Notes under the pieces: generated by a model | Seen by the model: only the letters and a program-made list of their open reading frames with translations | Database searches by the model: none | What the model was told of the DNA's origin: nothing | Source of the DNA: an uncultured Bacteroidales bacterium | GTDB taxonomy: Bacteria; Bacteroidota; Bacteroidia; Bacteroidales; UBA932 | Assembly (NCBI GenBank): GCA_949297365.1 | Contig: CASFSL010000046.1 | Span: 121,261-185,260, forward strand | Direction of reading: 5' to 3' | DNA length: 64,000 nt | Position numbers and translations under genes: made by a program | Shown here: in pieces, positions 18,452 to 26,832 of the stretch | Layout: every line of letters starts with the position of its first letter | Numbering within the stretch: the first letter of the stretch is position 1

Positions 18452-19471
18452 ATGAGTAAAAAGGTTTTAATAATAGGAAACTTCGGCCATAGAACAAATC
18501 AGCTTGACGGACAGACTGTAAAAACCAGAAATATCTATAATATGCTTAAAAGCAGGTCCGCCGGAGTGCATTATTTTGATACTCAGGATTTACGCTTTTC
18601 GAAGTTTTCTGTATTCAGACTATTGCATGACATATTACGTATGAGGGTTGGGATTATAATTCCTGCAAGCAATATGCTAAAATGGATATTTCCTATTGTT
18701 TTCATTATATCTAAAATATGCCGCAGCAAAATTATTTTCATACCTGTAGGCGGATGGTTGTGTTGGTATCTGAAAGATAAAAGGACATTATGCAGGATGA
18801 TATCCAATGTTGAGGTTGTGATGCCGCAAACGATGGATGATGTCAATGCTTTGAAGAATCAATTTAAGTGGGATAATGTCGAATATTTTCCTAATTTCAG
18901 AATAACTACAAACAGAAATACTGATGTCCGACTTAATGAGCACCTAAGACTTGTGTTTTTTGCAAGGATAAATAAGAAGAAGGGATTGGATGTCGTATTT
19001 TATATTGCCGATAAGTTGCAGAAGAATTTACCGAATATAACGATAGATTTTTACGGGCAGATCAATGAAGCGGACAGGGGCTATTTCGAAAAAGAATTAG
19101 CCTGGCATACGAATACGGAATATAAAGGATTCCTGCAGCCGGAACAGATTTACGATGTTCTCAGGCAGTACGATATATTACTTTTTCCCACAAGATATAT
19201 TAATGATGAAGGATTCCCGGGGACAATACTTGACGGCTATATGTCCGGCGTTCCCGTCATTGCATCGAATTGGTGTCATTCCAAAGAGTTTGTGCGGGAT
19301 GGTTATTGCGGTTATATATGCGATATAAATGATATTGATTCATTTTATCAGAAAGTAGCATATTTGAATGAAAATAGGGATGTTCTTATGCAGTTGAAAA
19401 AAAATGCATTACGGGAAAGTGAAAAATATACTGATGCTGCTGCATTCAACATAATAAAAAAATACTTATGA
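18452..19471 (+). CDS. Glycosyltransferase family 4
   Basis: 339 residues, GT-B. It opens VLIIGNFGHRTNQLDGQTVKTR and carries the C-terminal donor motif FPTRYINDEGFPGTILDGYMSGVPVIASNW. The 116-bp gap before it has no recognisable gene and no clear promoter box, so it is probably still in the cluster L operon. It overlaps the next gene by 4 bp. Confidence 0.85.
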   Translation: MSKKVLIIGNFGHRTNQLDGQTVKTRNIYNMLKSRSAGVHYFDTQDLRFSKFSVFRLLHDILRMRVGIIIPASNMLKWIFPIVFIISKICRSKIIFIPVGGWLCWYLKDKRTLCRMISNVEVVMPQTMDDVNALKNQFKWDNVEYFPNFRITTNRNTDVRLNEHLRLVFFARINKKKGLDVVFYIADKLQKNLPNITIDFYGQINEADRGYFEKELAWHTNTEYKGFLQPEQIYDVLRQYDILLFPTRYINDEGFPGTILDGYMSGVPVIASNWCHSKEFVRDGYCGYICDINDIDSFYQKVAYLNENRDVLMQLKKNALRESEKYTDAAAFNIIKKYL

Positions 19472-20565
19472 ATCGAAAATATCTAAGGCGTTCGGTTTTT
19501 AGAATCTTGAAAAGGAGTGATCTGATCTGGTCTTTGAATTATCATTACTTCCTAAGGGAAGAATTGCGTGAGAATTTGTCTAAAATGAAGTTACAGAAAG
19601 TGAAGAGTCGTGCGGAAATCAGAAAGGAAGTACGTGAATGCCGTAAATATTGGAAATGTTATGCCAGGGATTACTACTTATATTATGAACTGTATGACAA
19701 AGAAATAAGTATTGATAAGATACTGGAATATGTTCCACCGTTCTTTTTTGCTAATTATCATCAGGAATATTATCAGAAAGGATTGGACATAGTGAAACTT
19801 TCCGATAAATTAGAACAATACAGATTGTTGAAAAGCCGATTTGTGAGAACGCCTGAAGTAGTTTGTATTATTCATGATGGAAAGGTTTATTCTGATGATT
19901 CGATATTGATTAATCTTTGTGATTTAAGTGATTATCAAAAGCAGCAGAAAATATTTGTCAAGCCGGCAGGAAGCATGGGCGGGCATGGCATTATGATGAT
20001 GAGTTCTTTTAATGAATTGCAAAACAGGCTCTCAGAATTGAATCGTTCTGTAAAATATATTGTACAAAGAGGATTAGTGCAAAGAGAAGATTTTTCAAAG
20101 CTCAATCCATCCTGTGTCAATACTCTCAGAGTTATAGTTCATGAAGATTCAGAGAAAAAGAGAATGCTGATGAAAATATGCATTCTTCGAATGGGCAGGA
20201 ATAACTCCTTTGTAGATAATAGCGCTCAGGGCGGTTTATCAATTGCAATAGACGTGAATAACGGTAGTTTCGCAGACTACGCAACAACAGAACATGGCGG
20301 TGGAATTTATGAATTTCACCCTGACACGAATTTTCTTTTTAAAGGCTATAAGATAGGAGGATGGTCTTCAATTAAGAACCAAATAGAAGATTTCGCGTCA
20401 AAATTGGTGGATTTTAGAGATGTCGCTTTAGATGTTGCAGTTTTGGAAGACGGAGTTTCGATAGTAGAATATAATTTCGGATACGGTATAGATCATATTC
20501 AAAAAACTATTGGCGGAATCGCGACAAGTTTAGATGTAAAGCCTTGGCATAGAAAAAGGTATTAA
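19468..20565 (+). CDS. Sugar-transfer-associated ATP-grasp protein
   Basis: 365 residues. ATP-grasp signatures: IFVKPAGSMGGHGIMMM (phosphate loop), YIVQRGLVQREDFSKLNPSC, NTLRVIVHED, and the acidic end DVALDVAVLEDGVSIVEYN. NPSCVNTLRV resembles NQSSVNTIRF in the cluster R protein at 39472-40629, so the two belong to the same family. The family occurs in polysaccharide loci and is thought to ligate carboxylated sugars or amino acids; the reaction is not established. Confidence 0.75.
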   Translation: MNRKYLRRSVFRILKRSDLIWSLNYHYFLREELRENLSKMKLQKVKSRAEIRKEVRECRKYWKCYARDYYLYYELYDKEISIDKILEYVPPFFFANYHQEYYQKGLDIVKLSDKLEQYRLLKSRFVRTPEVVCIIHDGKVYSDDSILINLCDLSDYQKQQKIFVKPAGSMGGHGIMMMSSFNELQNRLSELNRSVKYIVQRGLVQREDFSKLNPSCVNTLRVIVHEDSEKKRMLMKICILRMGRNNSFVDNSAQGGLSIAIDVNNGSFADYATTEHGGGIYEFHPDTNFLFKGYKIGGWSSIKNQIEDFASKLVDFRDVALDVAVLEDGVSIVEYNFGYGIDHIQKTIGGIATSLDVKPWHRKRY

Positions 20566-20767
20566 ATGTTCTATAAATTGATATGCAGGATGGGAGTCAG
20601 AAAAAGGAACCCGTCCCTACTGCCGTATTTGGATTTTTAATGAAATCAGACACGTGGAGCACGGAACAACTGTCCGATTACCAATTAAAAAATGCAAAGA
20701 ACTGCTGATTTTCGCACAAACATCCCATCTTGGGAGTAGGATTAATCAGAGATTACATCAAGCGTAG
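20566..20767 (+). pseudogene. Frame-shifted N-terminal remnant of CapK/PaaK-like adenylate-forming protein
   Basis: Starting at the ATG directly after the previous stop, three frames give successive pieces: MFYKLICRMGVRKRNPSLLP then YLDF-stop; MKSDTWSTEQLSDYQLKNAK; then KELLIFAQTSHLGSRI to a TAG at 20765. Joined, these resemble the first ~65 residues of CapK-type proteins (phenylacetate-CoA ligase superfamily) of capsule loci, which start with a similar NPS...W..E.L..YQL..L segment. At least two frameshifts and loss of the remainder make it non-functional. Confidence 0.6.
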
Positions 20768-20786
20768 AGTCATATAGCCAATAATT

Positions 20787-21731
20787 ATGTTTCATCCTAC
20801 TTTAAGTAAAAAGGGCCGTATTATTTTTTGGCCAGTGATCAAGTTGACAGAACTGATGGGAAATTATTGTCCGGAGTTACTGTTAAAAATGCGTTATCGT
20901 TATGTGTTTAAGAGAAAGTTGGACTTAAATAATCCGCAAGATATTAACGAAAAGATCCTATGGGCAAAATTGTACGCCGATACCAGCCGTTGGACTGAAT
21001 TGGCGGATAAATATAAAGTAAGAGATTATGTCAAATCAAAAGGGCTGGAAGACATTTTAGTAAATCTCTATGCAGTATGGCATAACACTTCCGAGGTTAA
21101 TTTTGACAGTTTGCCTGACTCTTTTATTATAAAGGCAAACAATGGAGATGGAAAAGGCACAAATAAAATTATTCATAAATCAAAACTGACAGTTGAAAAA
21201 CAAAAAGAACTTATTAAACTTATAGACAACTGGCTTCATCGAAAAAACATAGGAGCTCTTCATGCAGAACCTCAATATAAGGGTATGATACCGTGTGTTA
21301 TAGCAGAAGAGGTTCTTCCTTTAGAGGATGGTGCACACTCATTAACTGATTATAAGATATGGTGTTTTAATGGGAAGGCTCACTATGTTTGGGTATGTAA
21401 TGACAGAGGATCTAATGGAAACAGTGCACATGTGATGACTTATGATATGGACTGGTGTCCACATCCTGAATTTTCTGTATTTAATTCAGACTATCTTGAG
21501 GGAGAGATAATACCTAAACCTCAAAACTTTGATAGAATGATTGAAATTGCAGAAATATTGTCTGAAGGTTTTCCTGAGCTTAGAGTGGATCTGTATAATA
21601 TTAAAGGAAGAATTTATTTTGGTGAGCTGACATTTACATCTCAAGGTGGATTTATGGATTTCTATACGCCTGAGTTCAATCATAAATTAGGAAGTTTATT
21701 CAGTATTAATGATTTTAGATTGAAGAAATAG
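20787..21731 (+). CDS. TupA-like ATP-grasp protein
   Basis: 314 residues. Family hallmarks are INEKILWAKLYADTSRWTEL near the N-terminus, LADKYKVRDYVKSKG, FIIKANNGDGKGTNKI, TDYKIWCFNGKAHYVWVCND and FGELTFTSQGG at the end. These match the paralogue at 38588-39469. TupA-like proteins relate to polyglutamate/teichuronopeptide synthesis and are common in polysaccharide loci. The likely role is amide ligation on a uronic acid or amino sugar, which is inference. Confidence 0.8.
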   Translation: MFHPTLSKKGRIIFWPVIKLTELMGNYCPELLLKMRYRYVFKRKLDLNNPQDINEKILWAKLYADTSRWTELADKYKVRDYVKSKGLEDILVNLYAVWHNTSEVNFDSLPDSFIIKANNGDGKGTNKIIHKSKLTVEKQKELIKLIDNWLHRKNIGALHAEPQYKGMIPCVIAEEVLPLEDGAHSLTDYKIWCFNGKAHYVWVCNDRGSNGNSAHVMTYDMDWCPHPEFSVFNSDYLEGEIIPKPQNFDRMIEIAEILSEGFPELRVDLYNIKGRIYFGELTFTSQGGFMDFYTPEFNHKLGSLFSINDFRLKK

Positions 21732-21735
21732 GATT

Positions 21736-22515
21736 ATGCAGTCATATGGCAAAGTCTCCATAATAACTCCGTCCTATAATTGCGGGCGATTTTTGGAAGA
21801 GACTATTAAAAGTGTTATTGGACAAACGTATTCTGATTGGGAATTATTGTTTCAAGATGATTGTTCTACGGATAATACCAGGAGTCTCGTAGAATATATA
21901 AGTGATAAAGATTCACGCATCAAATATGTTTGTAATCCTAAAAATAGCGGGGCAGCCATAACGCGGAACAATGCTCTTAAAAGGGCGACTGGCCGCTGGA
22001 TTGCTTTTCTTGACAGCGATGATCTGTGGAAACCGGATAAGTTGGAAAAACAATTGAAATTCATGGTTGAGAACGGCTATCACTTCTCATATCATGAATA
22101 TGTTGAAATTGATGAGGATTCAAAAGAGATCGGAGTGTATGTGAGCGGCATAAGAAAAGTTGGGAAATACGGTATGTATTCTTGTTGTTGGCCTGGCTGT
22201 CTTTCAGTGATGTATGATGCGGAAGTTGTCGGACTTATACAGATTGCGGATGTCAAGAAAAACAACGATACTGCAATGTGGCTGAAAGTTGTGGAAAAGG
22301 CAAAGTGTCATCTTTTAAAAGAAAATTTAGGATTCTATAGGAGGAGAAAGGGGTCTATAACGCCTCCGTCAATAATAGAGAGAATAAAATGGCATTATAA
22401 ACTATTCAGAAGCGTAGGGAAAGGAAAGATTACGGCTGCATTTTGGATGTGTATGAACATCGTGGGCAATACGATAAAAAAGATATTCTTCGTCAGAAAA
22501 TATAAAATAGCATAG
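21736..22515 (+). CDS. Glycosyltransferase family 2
   Basis: 259 residues, GT-A fold. N-terminus VSIITPSYNCGRFLEETIKS, nucleotide-binding FQDDCSTDNT, DxD in AFLDSDDLWKPDK. Inverting transferase for one capsule sugar; donor unknown. It starts 4 bp after the ATP-grasp gene. The C-terminus ends in a basic, amphipathic segment that may associate with membrane. Confidence 0.9.
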   Translation: MQSYGKVSIITPSYNCGRFLEETIKSVIGQTYSDWELLFQDDCSTDNTRSLVEYISDKDSRIKYVCNPKNSGAAITRNNALKRATGRWIAFLDSDDLWKPDKLEKQLKFMVENGYHFSYHEYVEIDEDSKEIGVYVSGIRKVGKYGMYSCCWPGCLSVMYDAEVVGLIQIADVKKNNDTAMWLKVVEKAKCHLLKENLGFYRRRKGSITPPSIIERIKWHYKLFRSVGKGKITAAFWMCMNIVGNTIKKIFFVRKYKIA

Positions 22516-22542
22516 ATATTAAGATAAAATAAATCTTTAAAC

Positions 22543-23751
22543 ATGAGGAAAATTTCGTTTTCGCCTCCGGATATGACGGGGGCTGAGGCCGCTATGGTGG
22601 CTGAGGTGCTGGATTCCGGATGGATTACGACAGGACCTAAGACCAAAGAGTTCGAGCACTTGATTTCCATGTGCTGCAATACGCAGAAATCCGTATGTCT
22701 CAATTCTGCCACTGCCTGTATGGAAATGGCCCTGAAGGTTCTCGGGGTAGGTCCCGGTGATGAGGTGATTGTGCCGGCTTACACATACACTGCCACAGCC
22801 AGTTCTGTATGTCATGTCGGGGCAAGACCTGTAATGGTGGATACGACTCCAGGCTCGTATGAGATGGATTATGAGAAGGTCGCAGAAGCCATTACTGAAA
22901 GGACAAAAGTTGTAATACCCGTTGACCTTGGCGGTGTAATATGTGATTACGACAAAGTATTTCAAGCAGTTGAGTCAAGAAAGAGCCTTTTCATACCGTC
23001 TAATGAGATTCAGAAAGTCTTCGGGAGAGTGATTGTGCTGGCAGATGCAGCGCATGCTTTCGGAGCCAAGCGGCATGGCAGGATGTGCGGAGAGATAGCT
23101 GACCTCACTTCATTCTCATTTCACGCAGTGAAAAACCTTACGACTGCAGAGGGAGGCGCATTGACATGGCGTTCACGCGAAGGTCTGGATGATGAGGCTG
23201 TCTACAAGCAACTGCAACTGCTCTCACTGCATGGCCAGAGCAAGGACGCACTGGCCAAGACCCAATTGGGCGCCTGGGAATATGACATCGTAGCTCCATA
23301 TTACAAATGCAACATGACCGACATCATGGCCGGTATAGGACTGGCACAGCTCAAACGCTATCCGGAATTGCTATACAGACGCAGACAGATTGTCAGTCAG
23401 TATAATGAGGCTCTCAAAGGGTACAATGTACAGATTCTTGACCATTATGGCACAGACCACTCTTCGTCCGGACATCTGTACCTTGTGCGCCTGCTCGGGA
23501 AAGATGTGGATTTCCGCAATGATGTCATCGTCAAGATGGCAGAACGCGGTATTGCATGCAATGTCCACTACAAGCCACTGCCGATGATGACGGCGTATAA
23601 AACCATGGGGTTTGATATCAAGGATTTTCCCAATGCGTACAATCAGTACCGCAACGAGATTACTCTCCCGCTGCATACACATCTTTCCGATGATGACGTG
23701 CAGTATGTTATGGATAATTTCATTGAAATAATATCTGATTTGAAAAAGTGA
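22543..23751 (+). CDS. DegT/DnrJ/EryC1 sugar aminotransferase (cluster L)
   Basis: 402 residues. PLP fold with the aspartate loop ADAAHAFGAKRHGRMCG and Schiff-base Lys in SFHAVKNLTTAEGGA. The N-terminus SPPDMTGAEAAMVAEVLDSG is of the PglE/ArnB/WcfR type that aminates C4 of 4-keto-6-deoxy UDP-HexNAc. The next gene is the phosphoglycosyl transferase, overlapping by 4 bp, and there is no PglD-like acetyltransferase beside it. That fits the B. fragilis WcfR-WcfS pair, which makes and transfers AATGal with a free amino group. The 4-keto substrate would come from a CapD-type dehydratase; cluster L has only a capD remnant, so the intact copy in cluster R is the likely source. Confidence 0.8.
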   Translation: MRKISFSPPDMTGAEAAMVAEVLDSGWITTGPKTKEFEHLISMCCNTQKSVCLNSATACMEMALKVLGVGPGDEVIVPAYTYTATASSVCHVGARPVMVDTTPGSYEMDYEKVAEAITERTKVVIPVDLGGVICDYDKVFQAVESRKSLFIPSNEIQKVFGRVIVLADAAHAFGAKRHGRMCGEIADLTSFSFHAVKNLTTAEGGALTWRSREGLDDEAVYKQLQLLSLHGQSKDALAKTQLGAWEYDIVAPYYKCNMTDIMAGIGLAQLKRYPELLYRRRQIVSQYNEALKGYNVQILDHYGTDHSSSGHLYLVRLLGKDVDFRNDVIVKMAERGIACNVHYKPLPMMTAYKTMGFDIKDFPNAYNQYRNEITLPLHTHLSDDDVQYVMDNFIEIISDLKK

Positions 23752-24338
23752 AACGAGTATTTGATATCATAGCGAGCGGACTGGGACTGCTGATTCTCAG
23801 TCCGCTTTTTTTAGTGGTCGCCATATGGGTAAAACTGGACTCAACAGGTCCTGTATTCTACAAACAAGTGCGTGTCGGACGGAACAATAAGGATTTTTAC
23901 CTGTACAAATTCCGTTCAATGAGGGTTGGCTCCGATAAAAAAGGACTCATCACAGTCGGTGGGCGCGATCCGAGAGTCACGCGTTCCGGCTACTACATCC
24001 GTAAATATAAACTGGACGAATTCCCTCAGCTAATTAATGTGTTCAAGGGAGACATGAGTCTGGTCGGTCCTCGTCCCGAAGTACGCAAGTATGTAGACCT
24101 GTACACTCCTGAACAAATGCATGTTCTGGAAGTCCGTCCCGGTGTCACAGACTTGGCTTCCATCCGTTACCGCAATGAGAACGAACTCCTCGCAAAGGCA
24201 TCAGATCCTGAACAATATTATCGGGATATAGTAATGCAGGACAAACTCCGCATCAACCTTGAATATGTCCGCAATCATTCTTTTTTTTGTGACATCGCTC
24301 TCATCTTCAAGACCTTCCTTTCCATCATCAAAAATTAA
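23748..24338 (+). CDS. Initiating phosphoglycosyl transferase, PglC/WcfS-like (cluster L)
   Basis: 196 residues. A single hydrophobic membrane hairpin (IIASGLGLLILSPLFLVVAI), then the monotopic PGT signature FYLYKFRSMRVGSD, the Asp-Glu catalytic dyad in KYKLDEFPQLINVFKGDMSL, VGPRPEVRKY, and RPGVTDLASIRYRNENELL. It transfers a sugar phosphate to undecaprenyl phosphate and so starts the repeat unit. The start is GTG, overlapping the aminotransferase stop. It is the last gene of cluster L; only 30 bp separate it from the convergent cassette and no hairpin is visible there. Confidence 0.9.
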   Translation: MKRVFDIIASGLGLLILSPLFLVVAIWVKLDSTGPVFYKQVRVGRNNKDFYLYKFRSMRVGSDKKGLITVGGRDPRVTRSGYYIRKYKLDEFPQLINVFKGDMSLVGPRPEVRKYVDLYTPEQMHVLEVRPGVTDLASIRYRNENELLAKASDPEQYYRDIVMQDKLRINLEYVRNHSFFCDIALIFKTFLSIIKN

Positions 24339-24368
24339 TCAGCAAGACTTATCTAAATTTTCAGGTAT

Positions 24369-25157
24369 TTAAAATGGAATAGTGGTTAAATCTGAAAATT
24401 TTTTACTGTTTCTGTTTATAGATATTCTACTTCCGTTTTGACTATTTACTACAATATTAGTTGGTGTTATCTTAATGACCTCACCTAATTCTTCATGTCC
24501 ATTCATTTTATCATACACAGTTTCACCGAGAGCTACAAGTTCATTGTTGTTGAGACGAATATATGGAGCTTGATCAGAATATACTTCGAATTTATCACTA
24601 AGTTCTCTTATCGCATTTAATATCATGCGTGAATCTTGCGAAAGATTCACTTTCTCAGGTAAAGCAGCCGGTTTTTCTACAGATAATAATTGTAATAATG
24701 AATTAACGTCCTTATCTTCAGCATTTATTGTCTCAGTTATATATTTTGCAATTTCAGGAATAGTTTTCTTTACTTCATCTATTCTTAAACTTTCACTATA
24801 TGGCAATGTCCTAATACCGGAAATATCAAACGGCATCATTGTCTTTGAATCTTTAATAAGAACCGTTTTCTTGTTAAATGCCTGTCTAAATCCAAGTTCG
24901 TAAAAAACATTTGGATTTCTAGAGCTCAAGTCGCAAATAGCTATATCGCATTCCAATATTTTATGCAGGACATCAACCATAATCATATTGGCTTTTGATG
25001 TATCATCTGCACGAATGGGTTCAAAGCCGGCTTCTTCACATGCCGGTTTAATTAAATATTCATAAACTCTATTAAAATGCCCTTTGTCATACCCATCCGC
25101 ATCGCTAATCGGCATAATCACAAAACATTTTTTATTGTTTGAATTTGCCATAACCAT
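24369..25157 (-). CDS. TIR/nucleoside-deoxyribosyltransferase-like protein
   Basis: 262 residues. The N-terminal ~130 residues have the pattern CFVIMPISDADGYDKG, then CDIAICDLSSRNPNVFYELG and KKTVLIKD, which is the Rossmann-like core shared by nucleoside 2-deoxyribosyltransferases and TIR-like domains. Many homologues of this sort act as nucleotide- or NAD-processing effectors in stress and defence loci. The remainder is a linker and a C-terminal beta-rich region (LGEVIKITPTNIVVNSQNG). It is the last gene of a four-gene operon, 39 bp after the 87-residue gene. Function not established. Confidence 0.6.
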   Translation of the reverse strand: MVMANSNNKKCFVIMPISDADGYDKGHFNRVYEYLIKPACEEAGFEPIRADDTSKANMIMVDVLHKILECDIAICDLSSRNPNVFYELGFRQAFNKKTVLIKDSKTMMPFDISGIRTLPYSESLRIDEVKKTIPEIAKYITETINAEDKDVNSLLQLLSVEKPAALPEKVNLSQDSRMILNAIRELSDKFEVYSDQAPYIRLNNNELVALGETVYDKMNGHEELGEVIKITPTNIVVNSQNGSRISINRNSKKFSDLTTIPF

Positions 25158-25196
25158 CTATTTATTACTATGTATTGAGTTGCAAACTTACAACTT

Positions 25197-25460
25197 TTAT
25201 TCCTTATTTAAGAATGTCCAAGTATCTTTTGGAAGCCAACCTTGCTTATTGCTTTTTGAAATTTCCGTAATAAAGAAACGGGTATTCGGTCTCCGCTCTA
25301 TAATTAAATCCGCCAGTTCGTCTGCTGATTTGACGGACTCTATATAAAATGCGTTAGGTAAGTCATAACGCCAATTGGTAATCTGGGGAATACTGTTCAA
25401 CAATGCCTTTACGGTTTCTCTATTCCCCATATCGTCACTATATATAAATAAATACACCAT
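25197..25460 (-). CDS. Small protein of unknown function in four-gene cassette
   Basis: 87 residues with the pattern VYLFIYSDDMGNRETVKALL, a middle strand FYIESVKSADELADLIIERR, RFFITEIS, and a C-terminal GWLPKDTWTFL. The beta-alpha-beta-beta-alpha-beta rhythm and the GWLP end recall small proteins annotated as SinR/Cas2-like ferredoxin folds, but no Cas gene or repeat array is near, so I do not call it Cas2. It starts 2 bp after the preceding stop. Confidence 0.5.
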   Translation of the reverse strand: MVYLFIYSDDMGNRETVKALLNSIPQITNWRYDLPNAFYIESVKSADELADLIIERRPNTRFFITEISKSNKQGWLPKDTWTFLNKE

Positions 25461-25462
25461 AT

Positions 25463-25906
25463 TTAATCTTCAAAAATAGCATCTTTACAAGAAAGTAACG
25501 AAGAAATTACAACATCCTCATTCTCTAATTTGTGTTTGGCCCTTTCATATATTTCACACATTTCTTTGCTCATATGCCCCTTACTGTAAAACGGGAAACA
25601 AACTACAATATCTTTTAATGAGTCAAGAAAATTCTTTCCTGCTGTAAGAACATTTGGGGCATTGGTCTGCAGTAAAAACAGAATAGACTGAAATGTATCA
25701 TACAGCCTTTGTCGTGTAGAGTCAGGTATTGTTTGAGATGTCGGTTGTTTAGATTCTGCGTCAAATTTAGTAGTGCTATCATTAATAGGCATTGCACGTA
25801 ATTGTGAAGCGTCATTTTCTCCGGCAGCAAGCAAACATTCTACATGTAGACGAATAATATTGCCATTTATCTCGCTCATTCTTTTAAGGGCCTCTATAGT
25901 ACACAT
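25463..25906 (-). CDS. Helical protein of unknown function
   Basis: 147 residues, predicted mostly helical, with no signal peptide or membrane segment. Segments such as LYDTFQSILFLLQTNAPNVL and MSKEMCEIYERAKHKLENED look like packed helices. I do not recognise a family. It is separated from both neighbours by 2 bp, so the three upstream genes of the cassette are tightly co-translated. Confidence 0.55.
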   Translation of the reverse strand: MCTIEALKRMSEINGNIIRLHVECLLAAGENDASQLRAMPINDSTTKFDAESKQPTSQTIPDSTRQRLYDTFQSILFLLQTNAPNVLTAGKNFLDSLKDIVVCFPFYSKGHMSKEMCEIYERAKHKLENEDVVISSLLSCKDAIFED

Positions 25907-25908
25907 TC

Positions 25909-26694
25909 CTACTGATTTTTACTTGTTTTTGACTCTGATTTATATGACGTAATTGTATTTACTATTAAATCAACAAATGTTTTATTTGCCTCACTGCTTT
26001 TTGCTAATTCATCGACATATTTTTGATATTTTTCTTCAAACTCACTAGCTTTCTTGTCCACTATAGTCTTGAAGGATTTGGTTATCTCATCTATTTTACC
26101 CTGTATCTTATCTAATTCATCATTTGTTTTCCCCTTTAAATCGTCAACGGCTTTTTCCCTCTCGCTTTCAAGATGAGACATGATGTCTTGTATTTTATTG
26201 TCCACCTTACTTGCTGCATCATCTGCATGCTGCAAAGCATCGCGGCTTTGTTTTATTAACTCATCAATTTTGAATACAGAATATATAGAGAATATTAAAA
26301 ACACTATCATCAGAACACTTGACCATAACGAGAGAACCGTGAAATCGCTTTGAAGTTTGTTGAATTGAAGTTCCAGTAATTGGGATATATTTTGCTGAGA
26401 CTCATGTAGATTTTCTAATACTACGTCATTAATAAAATAAAGACTGTCTTTTACAACAATACCATTGTTAATTGTGTTTTTAATTTCTGTACAATAATCA
26501 TCATGTAAAGAAATGATTTTCTCCTGATTATTAAGATAATGCAGTGTGTGAAATATAAAAACACCTATTACGATAATAGTAAAAATAACAATAATCCACA
26601 GAAAGTGACTCTTTTTAGAAGATCCTAGTTGTTTGTAATATAAACACTGTTCTTTATCACATTTATATGCATGATTGCTTTTCATAATCATCAT
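25909..26694 (-). CDS. Two-TM membrane protein with long coiled coil
   Basis: 261 residues. Two membrane helices: about 30-50 (FLWIIVIFTIIVIGVFIFHT) and about 103-122 (LSLWSSVLMIVFLIFSIYSV). After the second comes a charged coiled coil of about 110 residues (DEIDELIKQ..., KGKTNDELDKIQGKIDEI, FEEKYQKYVDELAKSSEANK). The N-terminus has a small Cys pair (CDKEQCLY). It is the first gene of the cassette, just downstream of a clear promoter. A membrane sensor or anchor role is inference. Confidence 0.6.
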   Translation of the reverse strand: MMIMKSNHAYKCDKEQCLYYKQLGSSKKSHFLWIIVIFTIIVIGVFIFHTLHYLNNQEKIISLHDDYCTEIKNTINNGIVVKDSLYFINDVVLENLHESQQNISQLLELQFNKLQSDFTVLSLWSSVLMIVFLIFSIYSVFKIDELIKQSRDALQHADDAASKVDNKIQDIMSHLESEREKAVDDLKGKTNDELDKIQGKIDEITKSFKTIVDKKASEFEEKYQKYVDELAKSSEANKTFVDLIVNTITSYKSESKTSKNQ

Positions 26695-26715
26695 CCAAGT
26701 AAACTCTTATTCTGA

Positions 26716-26723
26716 CAAAGATA
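26716..26723 (-). promoter_or_regulatory. -7 box of the four-gene cassette
   Basis: Minus-strand TATCTTTG, an exact TAnnTTTG match, 22 bp before ATG 26694 and directly after the terminator of cluster R. It shows that the cassette is an independent transcription unit. Confidence 0.65.
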
Positions 26724-26752
26724 GGAAAATTTCATAATATAGATATAATAAA

Positions 26753-26791
26753 GCAGGCAGCGGCCGTCCGAGGGGGACAGTTGCTGCCTGC
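26753..26791 (-). terminator. Intrinsic terminator of capsule cluster R
   Basis: Read on the minus strand, GCAGGCAGC pairs with GCTGCCTGC (9 bp perfect), with an inner GTCC/GGAC stem, followed by TTTATTATAT. It lies 42 bp after the stop of the last capsule gene and ends the R transcript before the four-gene cassette. Confidence 0.8.
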
Positions 26792-26832
26792 GATGCTCTT
26801 ATGTGTAAATCTGTATCCGGCGCGAACCGGTG

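Noticed and set aside
25197..25460. CRISPR-associated Cas2
   Set aside because: No repeat array and no other cas gene; the catalytic pattern of Cas2 is not evident, and only the size and fold rhythm agree.
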